Assembly: GCA_964497855.1 (NCBI GenBank)
Contig: CAZCFM010000168.1
Location: 1 to 6,518, forward strand
Reading direction: 5' to 3'
Length of the DNA: 6,518 nucleotides
DNA from: CAYLNG01 sp964497855
GTDB lineage: Bacteria > Verrucomicrobiota > Kiritimatiellia > SS1-B-03-39 > UBA6053
The translations under genes and the position numbers were made by a program. The notes beneath the pieces are model-generated. The model was not told the DNA's origin. It did no database searches and was given only the letters and a program-made list of their open reading frames with translations. Shown here piece by piece: positions 1 to 6,466 of this stretch (position 1 is the first letter of the stretch; the number at the start of each line of letters is the position of its first letter).

Positions 1-4
1 TATG

Positions 5-17
5 ACAAATTATTTGT
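5..17. promoter_or_regulatory. Perfect 6-bp inverted repeat before the antitoxin, candidate TA operator
   Basis: ACAAAT, one T, then ATTTGT form a perfect dyad that ends one base before the ATG of the antitoxin. Type II antitoxins of the Phd/YefM class usually bind short AT-rich palindromes at their own promoter, so this is a natural candidate autoregulatory site. The window begins too close to show the -35 region or a second copy of the site. The dyad is seen directly; its role is inferred. Confidence 0.5.
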
Positions 18-245
18 ATGATCGCAAACGTCAGCACCTTGTTACGTGAATTCCCGAAAATCCGCCGGGCGGCTTTGTCGGGTGAGACGGTGATTATTCA
101 AACCCGGGAAGGGGATTTGGAAATCACCGCCCGGCAGGAAGAACCCAAACCTCTTCTTGGGGCACTTCAAGGCATGCTGCGTTTCAGTGCGGACGATCTG
201 GACCGGCCCTCTGTGGAACCGGATGAGTGGGATGTGCGCCTGTGA
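18..245 (+). CDS. Type II antitoxin, Phd/YefM-like
   Basis: This 75-residue protein has the layout of a small Phd/YefM antitoxin. An N-terminal segment (about residues 1-38) has the pattern of the DNA-binding and dimerisation part, including ALSGETVIIQTREGDLEI, which parallels the familiar 'aGeeviItrrGkPva' stretch. The acidic C-terminal tail (about 46-75, LGALQGMLRFSADDLDRP) resembles the toxin-wrapping tail often seen as 'G..kG.i.iadDFDaPlp'. ATG at 18 is the first usable start, because a TGA lies in the same frame at 3-5; no clear Shine-Dalgarno is visible, so translation may be leaderless or weakly initiated. Its stop overlaps the toxin start by four bases, as expected for a coupled TA operon. 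It should neutralise the PIN toxin and repress the operon. The family is assigned from pattern and from the neighbouring toxin; a VapB label would be equally functional. Confidence 0.75.
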   Translation: MIANVSTLLREFPKIRRAALSGETVIIQTREGDLEITARQEEPKPLLGALQGMLRFSADDLDRPSVEPDEWDVRL

Positions 246-628
246 CAGCCGTTCTGGACACCCATGCGGTCGTTTGGGTTCTGGAAAACGACACCCGCCT
301 TGGATCCCAGGCCCGGAAACTGATGGAGACGGCCCAGACAAAGGAAGTCGTGATATCCGACATGACCCTCTTGGAAATCAGTATCTTGGTCCACAAAAAA
401 CGAATCAGCCTGAACATGGGCGTGACGGAGTATCTTCGAAAAATCGAAACCCTTTTTTTGGTCGTTCCGGTGAATGCCCAGATCAGCGCCAAGGCTTTTG
501 AACTCGACCTGCCCCAGGCCGATCCCTTCGACCGTGTCATCGTCGCCACGGCGCTGTGCATGAAGCTGCCCCTCGTCACGCGCGATGGAAACATCACCCG
601 CAGCAACATTCATCAGGTCATTTGGTGA
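242..628 (+). CDS. PIN-domain ribonuclease toxin, VapC family
   Basis: This 128-residue protein is a complete PIN domain of normal VapC length. The acidic metal-binding residues are all present: D6 in the opening VLDTHAVVW strand, E45 in MTLLEISIL, D94 and D97 in ADPFDRVIVATA, and D115 in LVTRDGNI. The DPFDR and TRDGNI spacing is typical of VapC toxins, which are Mg-dependent endoribonucleases, often cutting tRNA or rRNA. The chosen start is GTG at 242, which forms a GTGA overlap with the antitoxin stop and places the catalytic strand right at the N-terminus. A GGGA at 229-232 lies nine bases upstream. An in-frame start at 227 would add only five residues and lies inside the antitoxin gene. 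No catalytic residue is missing, so the toxin looks active. The RNA target cannot be told from the sequence. Confidence 0.9.
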   Translation: MTAVLDTHAVVWVLENDTRLGSQARKLMETAQTKEVVISDMTLLEISILVHKKRISLNMGVTEYLRKIETLFLVVPVNAQISAKAFELDLPQADPFDRVIVATALCMKLPLVTRDGNITRSNIHQVIW

Positions 629-656
629 CTATTCACAACCCAACAGGATACGTATA

Positions 657-1586
657 ATGTCACACTATCTGAACGACGGCTCTCACGACGCCCCCAAACT
701 CCGCGTCTACCTCAACCTCGACAATCTGCAGGACCTGCCGGCGGACAGCGCATGGCCGGGGCTTCAGGGCGACGAGGCCCTGCACAAACTCAAAGAAGAC
801 GGCTTCGAGGGCGTGCAGGTCACGGACCTGTCCCCGCGCTCCGGCATTCTGCCCTTCTGCGGGCTGGACCGCATCAACCGCCCCGGGGACGTGGAAGACG
901 TTTTCCAGCGCCACAGGGATCTGGGCGACGCCTGCATCACCCTGCATCTGGCCTGGGGCATCGAAAACGACGCCGAGATGGACGCGCTGGTTGGCGCGGT
1001 GCTGGAAGCCTCGGAACGCCACCGCCTGCCCGCCTTCGTGGAAACCCACCGCGCCACCCTCACCCAGGACATGTGGCGCACCGTTCAGCTCCTCCGTCGC
1101 CACCCCGCCCTCCTCCTCAACGCCGACTACAGCCACTATTACTGCGGTCAGGAAATGGTGTACGGCGGACTCGACATGAAACTCGACTTCATGGCACCGA
1201 TCTTTGATCGCACCGGCTTCATGCACGGTCGCATCGCCTCCCCCGGCAGCATGCAAATCCACGTGGGCGAACGCCGGCAGCGCCCCCGCCTCGCCGTCGG
1301 CAGCGTCGACTACCTCGCCGACTTCCGCCGCATGTGGACCCTCGCCATGGCGGGATTCCTCCGCCACGCGGCCCCCGGCGACCTGCTGGTTTTCGCGCCG
1401 GAACTGCTGCGGGCCTCCATCTACTACGCCCGCGTCTTCCCCGGACCCGACGGCACCCTGCGCGAGGAATCCGACCGCTACGCCGAAGCCCTTCTCCTCA
1501 ACGAGATCGCCCGCGACTGCTTTGCCCGGGCCACAGCGGAATCTGGAAGGTTGAAGGAGGGTTCTGCCGCCACTCCAACCAAGTAG
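657..1586 (+). CDS. Xylose isomerase-like TIM-barrel protein (sugar phosphate isomerase/epimerase-like)
   Basis: This 309-residue protein looks like a member of the AP-endonuclease-2/xylose-isomerase-like TIM-barrel superfamily. The barrel pattern includes an early strand LRVYLNLDNL (15-24), the 'G-F-G-V' repeat unit LKEDGFEGVQVTDL (45-58), and candidate divalent-metal ligands on later strands: E129 and H131 in FVETHRATL, D157 and H160 in LLNADYSHYY, H190 with R192 in FMHGRIAS, and E249 in FAPELLRAS. Such proteins isomerise or epimerise sugars or their phosphates in the cytoplasm; the substrate is unknown. No signal peptide is seen. ATG at 657 is chosen because AGGA at 645-648 sits eight bases before it; an in-frame upstream start at 585 would run into the toxin gene. 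The gene follows the toxin by 28 bp and may be read from the TA promoter. The last dozen residues (from about S297) look like an unconserved tail. Confidence 0.65.
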   Translation: MSHYLNDGSHDAPKLRVYLNLDNLQDLPADSAWPGLQGDEALHKLKEDGFEGVQVTDLSPRSGILPFCGLDRINRPGDVEDVFQRHRDLGDACITLHLAWGIENDAEMDALVGAVLEASERHRLPAFVETHRATLTQDMWRTVQLLRRHPALLLNADYSHYYCGQEMVYGGLDMKLDFMAPIFDRTGFMHGRIASPGSMQIHVGERRQRPRLAVGSVDYLADFRRMWTLAMAGFLRHAAPGDLLVFAPELLRASIYYARVFPGPDGTLREESDRYAEALLLNEIARDCFARATAESGRLKEGSAATPTK

Positions 1587-1643
1587 CGCCCCACACCCGG
1601 CATCGCCTCGATCGTCGAATCCATCAACAGGACGATGTTCATG

Positions 1644-2393
1644 TCAGGGTTCCAGTTTGTAGCCATCCGACCGAAACTCCGGCGGCACGTTCGTGGTGCT
1701 TCCCGGCGGGATCACGCCTCCCCGGTGTACCCAGCGGTGCGTTCCGATGTGTCCATCCACAAACAAGACATGAAACCAGGGAGCGTGCCCCGGAATCCCG
1801 TCGTAGTCGTGCGCCTTCGTATTCGGAGTGCTGTCCTCCCAGCCATTGTCCCACACAATCCCATACTCTGAACCCGACCAGTGGGAAATCGACCAGACTC
1901 CGGCGCTTCGGTCGGCCATCAGGCTGTCCGGCCCCCATCCACCCAGCCTCGCCTGCGTAGGGGGCGCATTCACATTGCCTTGGAAGGCATGGCGGTACGC
2001 ATAGGAGCCGTAGCCGGCGCTTTTTCCATAGGCCCGGTTTTTGGAATAGTACAGCGGACAGCTGTTTTTGGGGTCCACCCACGTGGTCGGGTTTCCCGCA
2101 GCATCATTCAGGGTCGTGAAGGGAAGAAAGTCCTTGAGATGGTCCACCATCCCATTCTCCCCTCCCCGGAAATCCGAGGTTACACAGACCGGATAGATTG
2201 CCTGGTGGGCCACCATATACCCCGTGAGGGCAATGCCGATTTGACGCAGGTTGCTGCTGCAGTTTACTTTCTGCGCCTGGGTCAGGGCTTTGGAAACGGA
2301 GGGCACAATCACTGCGGCCAACAGTGCGATGATGGCGATCACCACCAGCAATTCAATCAGGGTAAATGCTCGTTTGGAAGAGGTCGCGTTCAT
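1644..2393 (-). CDS. Type II/IV pseudopilin with H-x9-DG motif
   Basis: This 249-residue protein has a prepilin N-terminus: a short basic leader (MNATSSKRA) followed by FTLIELLVVIAIIALLAA, with the characteristic Glu at position 5 of the mature helix (E14). Cleavage by prepilin peptidase would fall between A9 and F10; Ala rather than the more usual Gly precedes the cut. The amphipathic helix continues to NLRQIGIALTGYM (48-60). Near the C-terminus H203 and D213-G214 make an exact H-x9-DG motif in HAPWFHVLFVDGHIG, the signature of the DUF1559-like pilins numerous in PVC bacteria. Start choice is firm: GGAG five bases upstream, and an ATGA overlap with the upstream GH9 gene. It probably assembles in a type II secretion or pilus-like machine at the envelope. 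Its pairing with a secreted glycosidase suggests a role in polysaccharide processing, but the exact function of this pilin group is not known. Confidence 0.9.
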   Translation of the reverse strand: MNATSSKRAFTLIELLVVIAIIALLAAVIVPSVSKALTQAQKVNCSSNLRQIGIALTGYMVAHQAIYPVCVTSDFRGGENGMVDHLKDFLPFTTLNDAAGNPTTWVDPKNSCPLYYSKNRAYGKSAGYGSYAYRHAFQGNVNAPPTQARLGGWGPDSLMADRSAGVWSISHWSGSEYGIVWDNGWEDSTPNTKAHDYDGIPGHAPWFHVLFVDGHIGTHRWVHRGGVIPPGSTTNVPPEFRSDGYKLEP

Positions 2394-5300
2394 GTTGACT
2401 CCAAAGGAAAAAGGGGAGGAGGAATGTGCAGATGCGGATACCAGACATCCACCACCCGATGAAACCCAAGCAGCGCCACACCGGTTTCCTTGAAGTGGAA
2501 ACAGGCGCCCGGTTTCAGCGGAAGGTCCAGCAGAAATTTCATCAGCACATTCAGCGAACCGCCGTGCGCGACCAGCGCGATCCTGTCCGCATTGTCGGGA
2601 TTCGCAAACACATAGCCGCCATGACCGGCCCGCGCTCCGTGACGCGCCAGCAGGACCTGCATGCCGGGAATGATCCGGTCCGCCATCTGCATCAGGCTCT
2701 CCCCCGCCTCCGTCTTCCAGGTCTGCTCCTGCGGCAGCTCCGCCGCCCGGGCCATCATGGTTTCAAAACGGGTCGCATCACTCCCGGCCATCACATGCGC
2801 GGGCCTCCACTCCTCCAACCACGGCTCCACTTCAATGCTCAGCGGACGCTCCCCCCGCAGCGCTTGGGCCGTCTGCAAGGCCCGTCCCAGAGGCGAGGAA
2901 TAGATGTGCGAGAATTCCACATCTTTCAGGGCGCGGCCCAGGGCGGCGGCCTGCCGCACACCCGTTTCGGACAAACAGTCCGGAAGCTGATCCATGCTTC
3001 GAATCGGTTCCCGTTTGAGTTGTTCCTGCGAGGGCATCCACCCGTCGGCGGTCAAGGCCCCGAACATCAGCGCCAGCGGGGAAATCGTTTCGTTCACTGT
3101 GAATTCGTTCTGATCCACCACGTGCGTGGGATGAATTGCCCGGCGCCGCAGCACCGGATAGTTTTTCCAGACCGCCTCCCGGATCGCGGCGCTGTTCTCC
3201 CGCACCCAGTTCCCCGTCTTCTCTGCAGCGTCCAAATCCCGCTGGATCTCCGTCCGTCCCAACTGCTCCGGAATAAAGGCCATCGCCGTCGGTTCATAAA
3301 AGGCATTTACGCTGGGATGCCCGTTGTCCGCCACATAAAAGGGCGTCAGGTTCACTCCGTAGGTCAGCCAGAACGGAGCAATCCCCGGCGTCGGCTCCGC
3401 GATGCCATCGTTCATGGAGTGAATATGCTGCAGCACGACCGGAAACACCGATCCTATGCCGGTGATCATCGACGTCCCCTGCGGATTGGTCCCCAGAAAA
3501 AAATTCGCCGCGTGCTGCAGGGCCGTCCGGTGGCGCTCCTCTCCCGTGATCAGATAGGCAATCGACAAACTGCGGGTCTTGTTATGAATGTTCCCCCATG
3601 CCATGGCGTGATACCAGCCCGCCTCCGGCGCCAACCAGTACATGCGGTATGGATGCGCCGCCTGCGCGTCCAGAATGCTGTCCGCCTGTTTCAGAATCTC
3701 ATTCTGTATCGAGGCCACATCCTCCGCGGGCAGACCCGCCTCCTTCAGCACCGACACCAGTTGGCTCGGATTGACGCGATGCGCATGGAGCGAAAGACTG
3801 TCCACAAAGCCGGATTTCTTCCACGACTCCACATAGCGCGGATTCCGGGTTGCGAGATACAAATTCGCCGCCGCCAGGGCCGATTGCGTGAAGGCCCGGT
3901 CCTCTGTGCTTATCTCCGGATCCTCGTCAAAACGGATGGTCTGCCCCTGCAACCCACGGTCCCGCATCGGCCGCTCAATCGTGAAACGTAGATCCCGCAT
4001 CACCGATTCCCCACTCTCCGCCCAGGCAAAAGCCCTCTCTGCCGAGGCAATCCATTCCCGCGACCGCTCGGGCGCGTAGGGACGCAGCAGTCGCCCCAGC
4101 CAGGCCGCACTCGCCGCGTAGGCAAACGTGCCCGTCCGATCTGGAATCGATGCGAAAAACGGCATCTTTTTGTCCCCCTCCGAAAAAGCACTCCCCAGAT
4201 CGTTTCCCGAATGGGGATGGCTCTCCTGCTCTATCCAGCTCGACACCGCCCCGTCCGGCCGCTGACTCCTCCGCCATACCTCCAGCCCCCATTCCGCCTC
4301 GTCCAGCAGATCCGGCACCCCGTTCCCCGATTCCGGCATGTTCAACTGCGCGTCCGGGAACTGGCCCGCCCGCACATCCACCAACGCCAACAAGTCCCAC
4401 ACCACATTGTAGTGGTGGTAGCGCCGGTCGAAGTCCGCCGCATCATGCCAGCCTCCCCACAGTCCCGGAATCGGAGCCGCCTCGGGATCGGAGTTCCCGA
4501 TCAGCGTGAAGGCCGAAAGCGGAACCTGCTTGCCCGACGCATCCCGAAACCCGAAGCGGGCCGGAAGCTCCTCCGTTCGGTAGCGCTGCAGATACCAGGA
4601 CTCGCTCTCCGCCACATACTGGCCCGGCCGCGTCTCCAGGAAACAGGCCGGCCGCTCCCAACCTGTGTGCGGCTTCGACAGCGCCGTTCCCGAACGCTGA
4701 ATGAACAGACCTTTCATCAGCGTGTAAAAGGCCTCTCCATAGCCATCTGGCGTCACCTTGAAGGGCCAGGAACGACCCAGCCCCGGAATCTGAACCACAA
4801 AGGTCCCCGCCTCCTTCATTCCCGAAAAATCGAGTTCATACACATCCTCTCCGGTCAGATTTGCTCCCCCATCCCGTCGCACCTCCTGATCGGCAGCCAG
4901 ACGCCGCAGCTTGATCGTCCCCTCAAACACCGGCTCACCCGCCACGCGGCCATCCTCCACCCGCCGCAGCGCAAAGGTCCGGCCCTCCAGTCCCGAAAAA
5001 TCCGCCGCCCCCAGCCCCGGAATCCACATCCCCACATACGCCTTCTTTTCCACAGCCTTCACATCATAGGCCGATTGATTCACCTTGATGCTCCAGCTCA
5101 CCGTTTGCGCATCGTCGTATGCCAACGAAAATCGACGCCCATCCCCACTCGTCACCTCCAGCGCCTCGCCGCTGCGCAGCGGCTGATTCAGCTTCAGATA
5201 GACCATGTGCGCCAAACGCGAAATCGGAGAATACAGCTCGTGAGTGGGACTCTCATCCGCCGAAACGGCTGGAAACGCATCCACCGAATGCGCCCACACA

Positions 5301-5686
5301 CTCACCTCTGCCGGAGCTGCCCCGTTCACCGTCCAGAACGAGGCCGCCTGCATCCGCACAAACAACGGATACTGATACGCCTTCATCGCCATCATCGTCC
5401 GGTACGTCGCCGACTTCTCGAAAAACCAGGAACTGTTCCCCCGCTGGTTCCGGTAATCGTCCAGATCCTTCGCAAAATCCACCCCGAACATTTCCTCCCG
5501 CCGCGCCAGGGTTTCCGCCGTCGGATCCACCACCACACAAATCCACTCCGGACTCAACACCCGCACATCCTGAATGATCTTCCCGCTGCTCATCGGCTCT
5601 TCCGCCCACGCCCCGGGACCCGCAACGCTCAGGGCCACACTGAAACTCAACTGAATCAGGACCGGGACAGCTTTGGAACGTTGCAT
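2390..5686 (-). CDS. Secreted glycoside hydrolase family 9 protein fused to a truncated histidine-phosphatase domain
   Basis: This 1098-residue protein has five parts. Residues 1-28 are a Sec signal peptide ending in AWA. Residues about 33-195 form an unrecognised beta-rich region. Residues about 198-312 (IKVNQSAYDVK onwards) match the Ig-like domain (CelD_N) that precedes many GH9 catalytic domains. Residues about 315-882 are the GH9 (alpha/alpha)6 domain: GGWHDAADFDRR with the base/nucleophile-coordinating D415 and D418, GNGVPDLLDEAEWGLEVWRR (455-473 region), LGTNPQGTSMITGIG (731-745), and the terminal NEFTVNETISPLALMFG with candidate acid E861 or E866. Residues about 896-1098 are a histidine-phosphatase fold without its first strand. 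GH9 enzymes cleave beta-1,4-glucans and related polysaccharides outside the cytoplasm. The start at 5686 has GGAG six bases upstream; the ATG twelve bases earlier lacks one. It is first in a unit with the pseudopilin. Substrate is uncertain. Confidence 0.85.
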   Translation of the reverse strand: MQRSKAVPVLIQLSFSVALSVAGPGAWAEEPMSSGKIIQDVRVLSPEWICVVVDPTAETLARREEMFGVDFAKDLDDYRNQRGNSSWFFEKSATYRTMMAMKAYQYPLFVRMQAASFWTVNGAAPAEVSVWAHSVDAFPAVSADESPTHELYSPISRLAHMVYLKLNQPLRSGEALEVTSGDGRRFSLAYDDAQTVSWSIKVNQSAYDVKAVEKKAYVGMWIPGLGAADFSGLEGRTFALRRVEDGRVAGEPVFEGTIKLRRLAADQEVRRDGGANLTGEDVYELDFSGMKEAGTFVVQIPGLGRSWPFKVTPDGYGEAFYTLMKGLFIQRSGTALSKPHTGWERPACFLETRPGQYVAESESWYLQRYRTEELPARFGFRDASGKQVPLSAFTLIGNSDPEAAPIPGLWGGWHDAADFDRRYHHYNVVWDLLALVDVRAGQFPDAQLNMPESGNGVPDLLDEAEWGLEVWRRSQRPDGAVSSWIEQESHPHSGNDLGSAFSEGDKKMPFFASIPDRTGTFAYAASAAWLGRLLRPYAPERSREWIASAERAFAWAESGESVMRDLRFTIERPMRDRGLQGQTIRFDEDPEISTEDRAFTQSALAAANLYLATRNPRYVESWKKSGFVDSLSLHAHRVNPSQLVSVLKEAGLPAEDVASIQNEILKQADSILDAQAAHPYRMYWLAPEAGWYHAMAWGNIHNKTRSLSIAYLITGEERHRTALQHAANFFLGTNPQGTSMITGIGSVFPVVLQHIHSMNDGIAEPTPGIAPFWLTYGVNLTPFYVADNGHPSVNAFYEPTAMAFIPEQLGRTEIQRDLDAAEKTGNWVRENSAAIREAVWKNYPVLRRRAIHPTHVVDQNEFTVNETISPLALMFGALTADGWMPSQEQLKREPIRSMDQLPDCLSETGVRQAAALGRALKDVEFSHIYSSPLGRALQTAQALRGERPLSIEVEPWLEEWRPAHVMAGSDATRFETMMARAAELPQEQTWKTEAGESLMQMADRIIPGMQVLLARHGARAGHGGYVFANPDNADRIALVAHGGSLNVLMKFLLDLPLKPGACFHFKETGVALLGFHRVVDVWYPHLHIPPPLFPLEST
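2393..3001 (-). other. Histidine-phosphatase (phosphoglycerate mutase-like) domain lacking the RHG motif
   Basis: Residues about 896-1098 of the fusion follow the histidine phosphatase pattern from the second element onward: LSETGVRQAAALGRAL (905-920), the phosphate-binding IYSSPLGRALQTA (928-940, with R935), the acidic EVEPWLEEW (952-960), and the second catalytic His in ALVAHGGSLNVLM (H1041). The opening beta-strand with the nucleophile Arg-His-Gly is absent: directly upstream is KREPIRSMDQLPDC, which joins the GH9 C-terminus. No RHG is found in any of the three minus-strand frames just upstream. The domain is therefore expected to be catalytically dead as a phosphatase, and is either a relic of a once separate gene or a repurposed fold. 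Confidence 0.75.
2399..2402 (-). promoter_or_regulatory. Shine-Dalgarno of the pseudopilin inside the upstream gene
   Basis: On the minus strand GGAG precedes the pseudopilin ATG by five bases and lies within the last codons of the GH9-phosphatase gene. With the ATGA stop/start overlap at 2390-2393 this supports translational coupling of the two genes. The GH9 gene has the same GGAGTC sequence at its own start. Confidence 0.7.
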
Positions 5687-5692
5687 GATGGA

Positions 5693-5696
5693 CTCC
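5693..5696 (-). promoter_or_regulatory. Shine-Dalgarno that decides the GH9 start
   Basis: GGAG on the minus strand lies six bases before the ATG at 5686. The earlier in-frame ATG at 5698 overlaps this element and has no purine-rich site of its own. Starting at 5686 also gives a better signal peptide, beginning MQRSK before the hydrophobic core. Confidence 0.65.
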
Positions 5697-5747
5697 ATGG
5701 GGATGCAGGGTTGACGGATAGAACGGACGAATGATCCTTTACTAACT

Positions 5748-5777
5748 AGTATATCCTATAATTCACTTGCCCACCAA
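5748..5777 (-). promoter_or_regulatory. Candidate promoter of the GH9-pseudopilin unit
   Basis: Read on the minus strand, TTGGTG (5777-5772) and TATACT (5753-5748) are separated by 18 bp. The -10 matches the sigma-70 consensus in five of six positions; the -35 is weak. Transcription would begin near 5741, giving a leader of about 55 bases. The -10 overlaps the ACTAGT palindrome at 5745-5750, so a protein bound there would block it. This is a hand-found match and the spacing is one above ideal. Confidence 0.35.
5757..5762 (+). promoter_or_regulatory. Candidate -10 element for the PadR gene
   Basis: TATAAT is a perfect -10 hexamer on the plus strand, only three bases from the minus-strand -10 candidate. 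No good -35 is present at 16-18 bp upstream, so it would need an activator or another sigma factor. An alternative TATAAG lies at 5827-5832, also without a -35. Either would leave a leader of roughly 65 to 135 bases before the PadR start. Confidence 0.25.
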
Positions 5778-5834
5778 GGAAATTATTGTTAGGAATCAGG
5801 CGAAAACAGGCATCGATTGTTGAATATATAAGAG

Positions 5835-5864
5835 AAAAACCGCGTTTTTTGCGCGAACTAGTTC
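5835..5864. promoter_or_regulatory. Two adjacent palindromes upstream of the PadR gene, candidate operator
   Basis: AAAAAC-CGC-GTTTTT (5835-5849) is a 6-bp dyad, and GAACTAGTTC (5855-5864) is a perfect 10-bp palindrome. Their centres are about 17-18 bp apart, and the second shares its AACTAGT core with 5744-5750. They lie 39 bases or more before the PadR start codon, where an autorepressor would be expected to bind. There is no coding capacity here. Function is inferred. Confidence 0.4.
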
Positions 5865-5902
5865 TCACAAAACCACACTCCGCAACGGAAAGGACCTCCC
5901 GC

Positions 5903-6466
5903 ATGGCCACCCGCAATCCCACCGAAGAATGGCGCCGCACCTGCATTATCAGCCTCTTCTGCCTCATGGAGGACGAACTCAACGGCTACAACCTCAAGCA
6001 GCGCCTCAAAAAATGGCGCATCCACAAACACCTCCCCGTCAGTCCGGCCACCATTTACCGCGCCCTCGGCAAACTGGAGGAACAGGGCTGCCTCCTGTCC
6101 CGTTCGGTGAAAAACGGCAACTACCCCCCCTCCACGGTGTTTCAAATCACCGAGGCCGGAAAACAGCGTTACCAGGAGCTTCTCGAGGAGGAATCCAATT
6201 TCACCCGCACCGAATTCAGCGAACACGTTTTCATCGGCATGTGCTCATATCTGCCCCGGGAGGAACGGAAACGCATGGCCCGCAAACGCAAACAGGATGC
6301 TCTCCGCCACTTGAAGAAACTTCAGCAAAAACTCGACAGCTACGAGCAGGAGGAAGGCAAACCCTACGCCGAATGGCTCCTGCTCGATCACGAAATCCAC
6401 ATGGTCCAGGCCCAAATCACCTGGCTGGACCATTTCATCGACCTTCTGTCCAAAAACAAGGCCTGA
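5903..6466 (+). CDS. PadR-family transcriptional regulator
   Basis: This 187-residue protein has an N-terminal winged helix-turn-helix of PadR type (about residues 14-95). It opens with IISLFCLMEDELNGYNLKQRL, carries the recognition-helix pattern LPVSPATIYRALGKLEEQG (44-62), and a wing that ends in STVFQITEAGKQRYQELL (77-94). The remaining part (about 115-185) is strongly helical and charged, like the PadR C-terminal dimerisation domain. It should act as a cytoplasmic dimer that represses transcription until a ligand or signal releases it. The start is ATG at 5903, with AAGGA at 5890-5894 eight bases upstream; a TTG at 5786 in the same frame would add 39 residues encoded by the AT-rich control region and is unlikely. 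It is divergent to the GH9-pseudopilin unit, so that unit and itself are its likely targets. The inducer is unknown. Confidence 0.88.
   Translation: MATRNPTEEWRRTCIISLFCLMEDELNGYNLKQRLKKWRIHKHLPVSPATIYRALGKLEEQGCLLSRSVKNGNYPPSTVFQITEAGKQRYQELLEEESNFTRTEFSEHVFIGMCSYLPREERKRMARKRKQDALRHLKKLQQKLDSYEQEEGKPYAEWLLLDHEIHMVQAQITWLDHFIDLLSKNKA

Larger units (their letters stand above)
5687..5902. promoter_or_regulatory. Divergent GH9/PadR intergenic control region
   Basis: This 216-bp non-coding stretch lies between the start codons of the GH9 gene and the PadR-family gene and is visibly more AT-rich than the flanking genes, especially 5731-5850. It must carry the promoters for both directions. It holds two copies of AACTAGT (5744-5750 and 5856-5862), a second dyad at 5835-5849, and AT-rich hexamers facing both ways. 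PadR-type regulators commonly bind dyads in such divergent regions; binding here is inferred. Confidence 0.7.

Noticed and set aside
653..658. Perfect TATAAT overlapping the start codon of the TIM-barrel gene, with TTCACA at 632-637
   Set aside because: The spacing is only 15 bp and transcription would start after the ATG, so it cannot serve this gene's start.
1587..1643. Inverted ATCGTC / GACGAT in the convergent gap as a terminator
   Set aside because: The stem is only six pairs with a 14-base loop and no T-run follows on either strand.
1478..1666. Minus-strand reading frame of 62 codons overlapping the ends of both the pseudopilin and the TIM-barrel gene
   Set aside because: It is antisense to the coding end of the isomerase, has no Shine-Dalgarno, and matches no family I recognise; the pseudopilin already ends normally after its H-x9-DG region.
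2600..2660. An Arg-His-Gly (ARHGARAG, R1015-G1017) inside the phosphatase domain, which might look like the missing catalytic motif
   Set aside because: It lies just before the strand with the second catalytic His, in the helix/loop where related phosphatases often have similar residues, and not at the first strand; a circular permutation is not supported because no later LSETG element follows.
2426..3991. Long plus-strand open frames (also 4211-5734) across from the GH9 gene
   Set aside because: They are basic, low-complexity shadows of the minus-strand GH9 gene, produced by its GC-rich codon positions; no domain is recognisable.
5786..5902. An N-terminal extension of the PadR protein from TTG at 5786
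   Set aside because: It would be encoded by the AT-rich control region, has no family counterpart, and the ATG at 5903 has a good Shine-Dalgarno.
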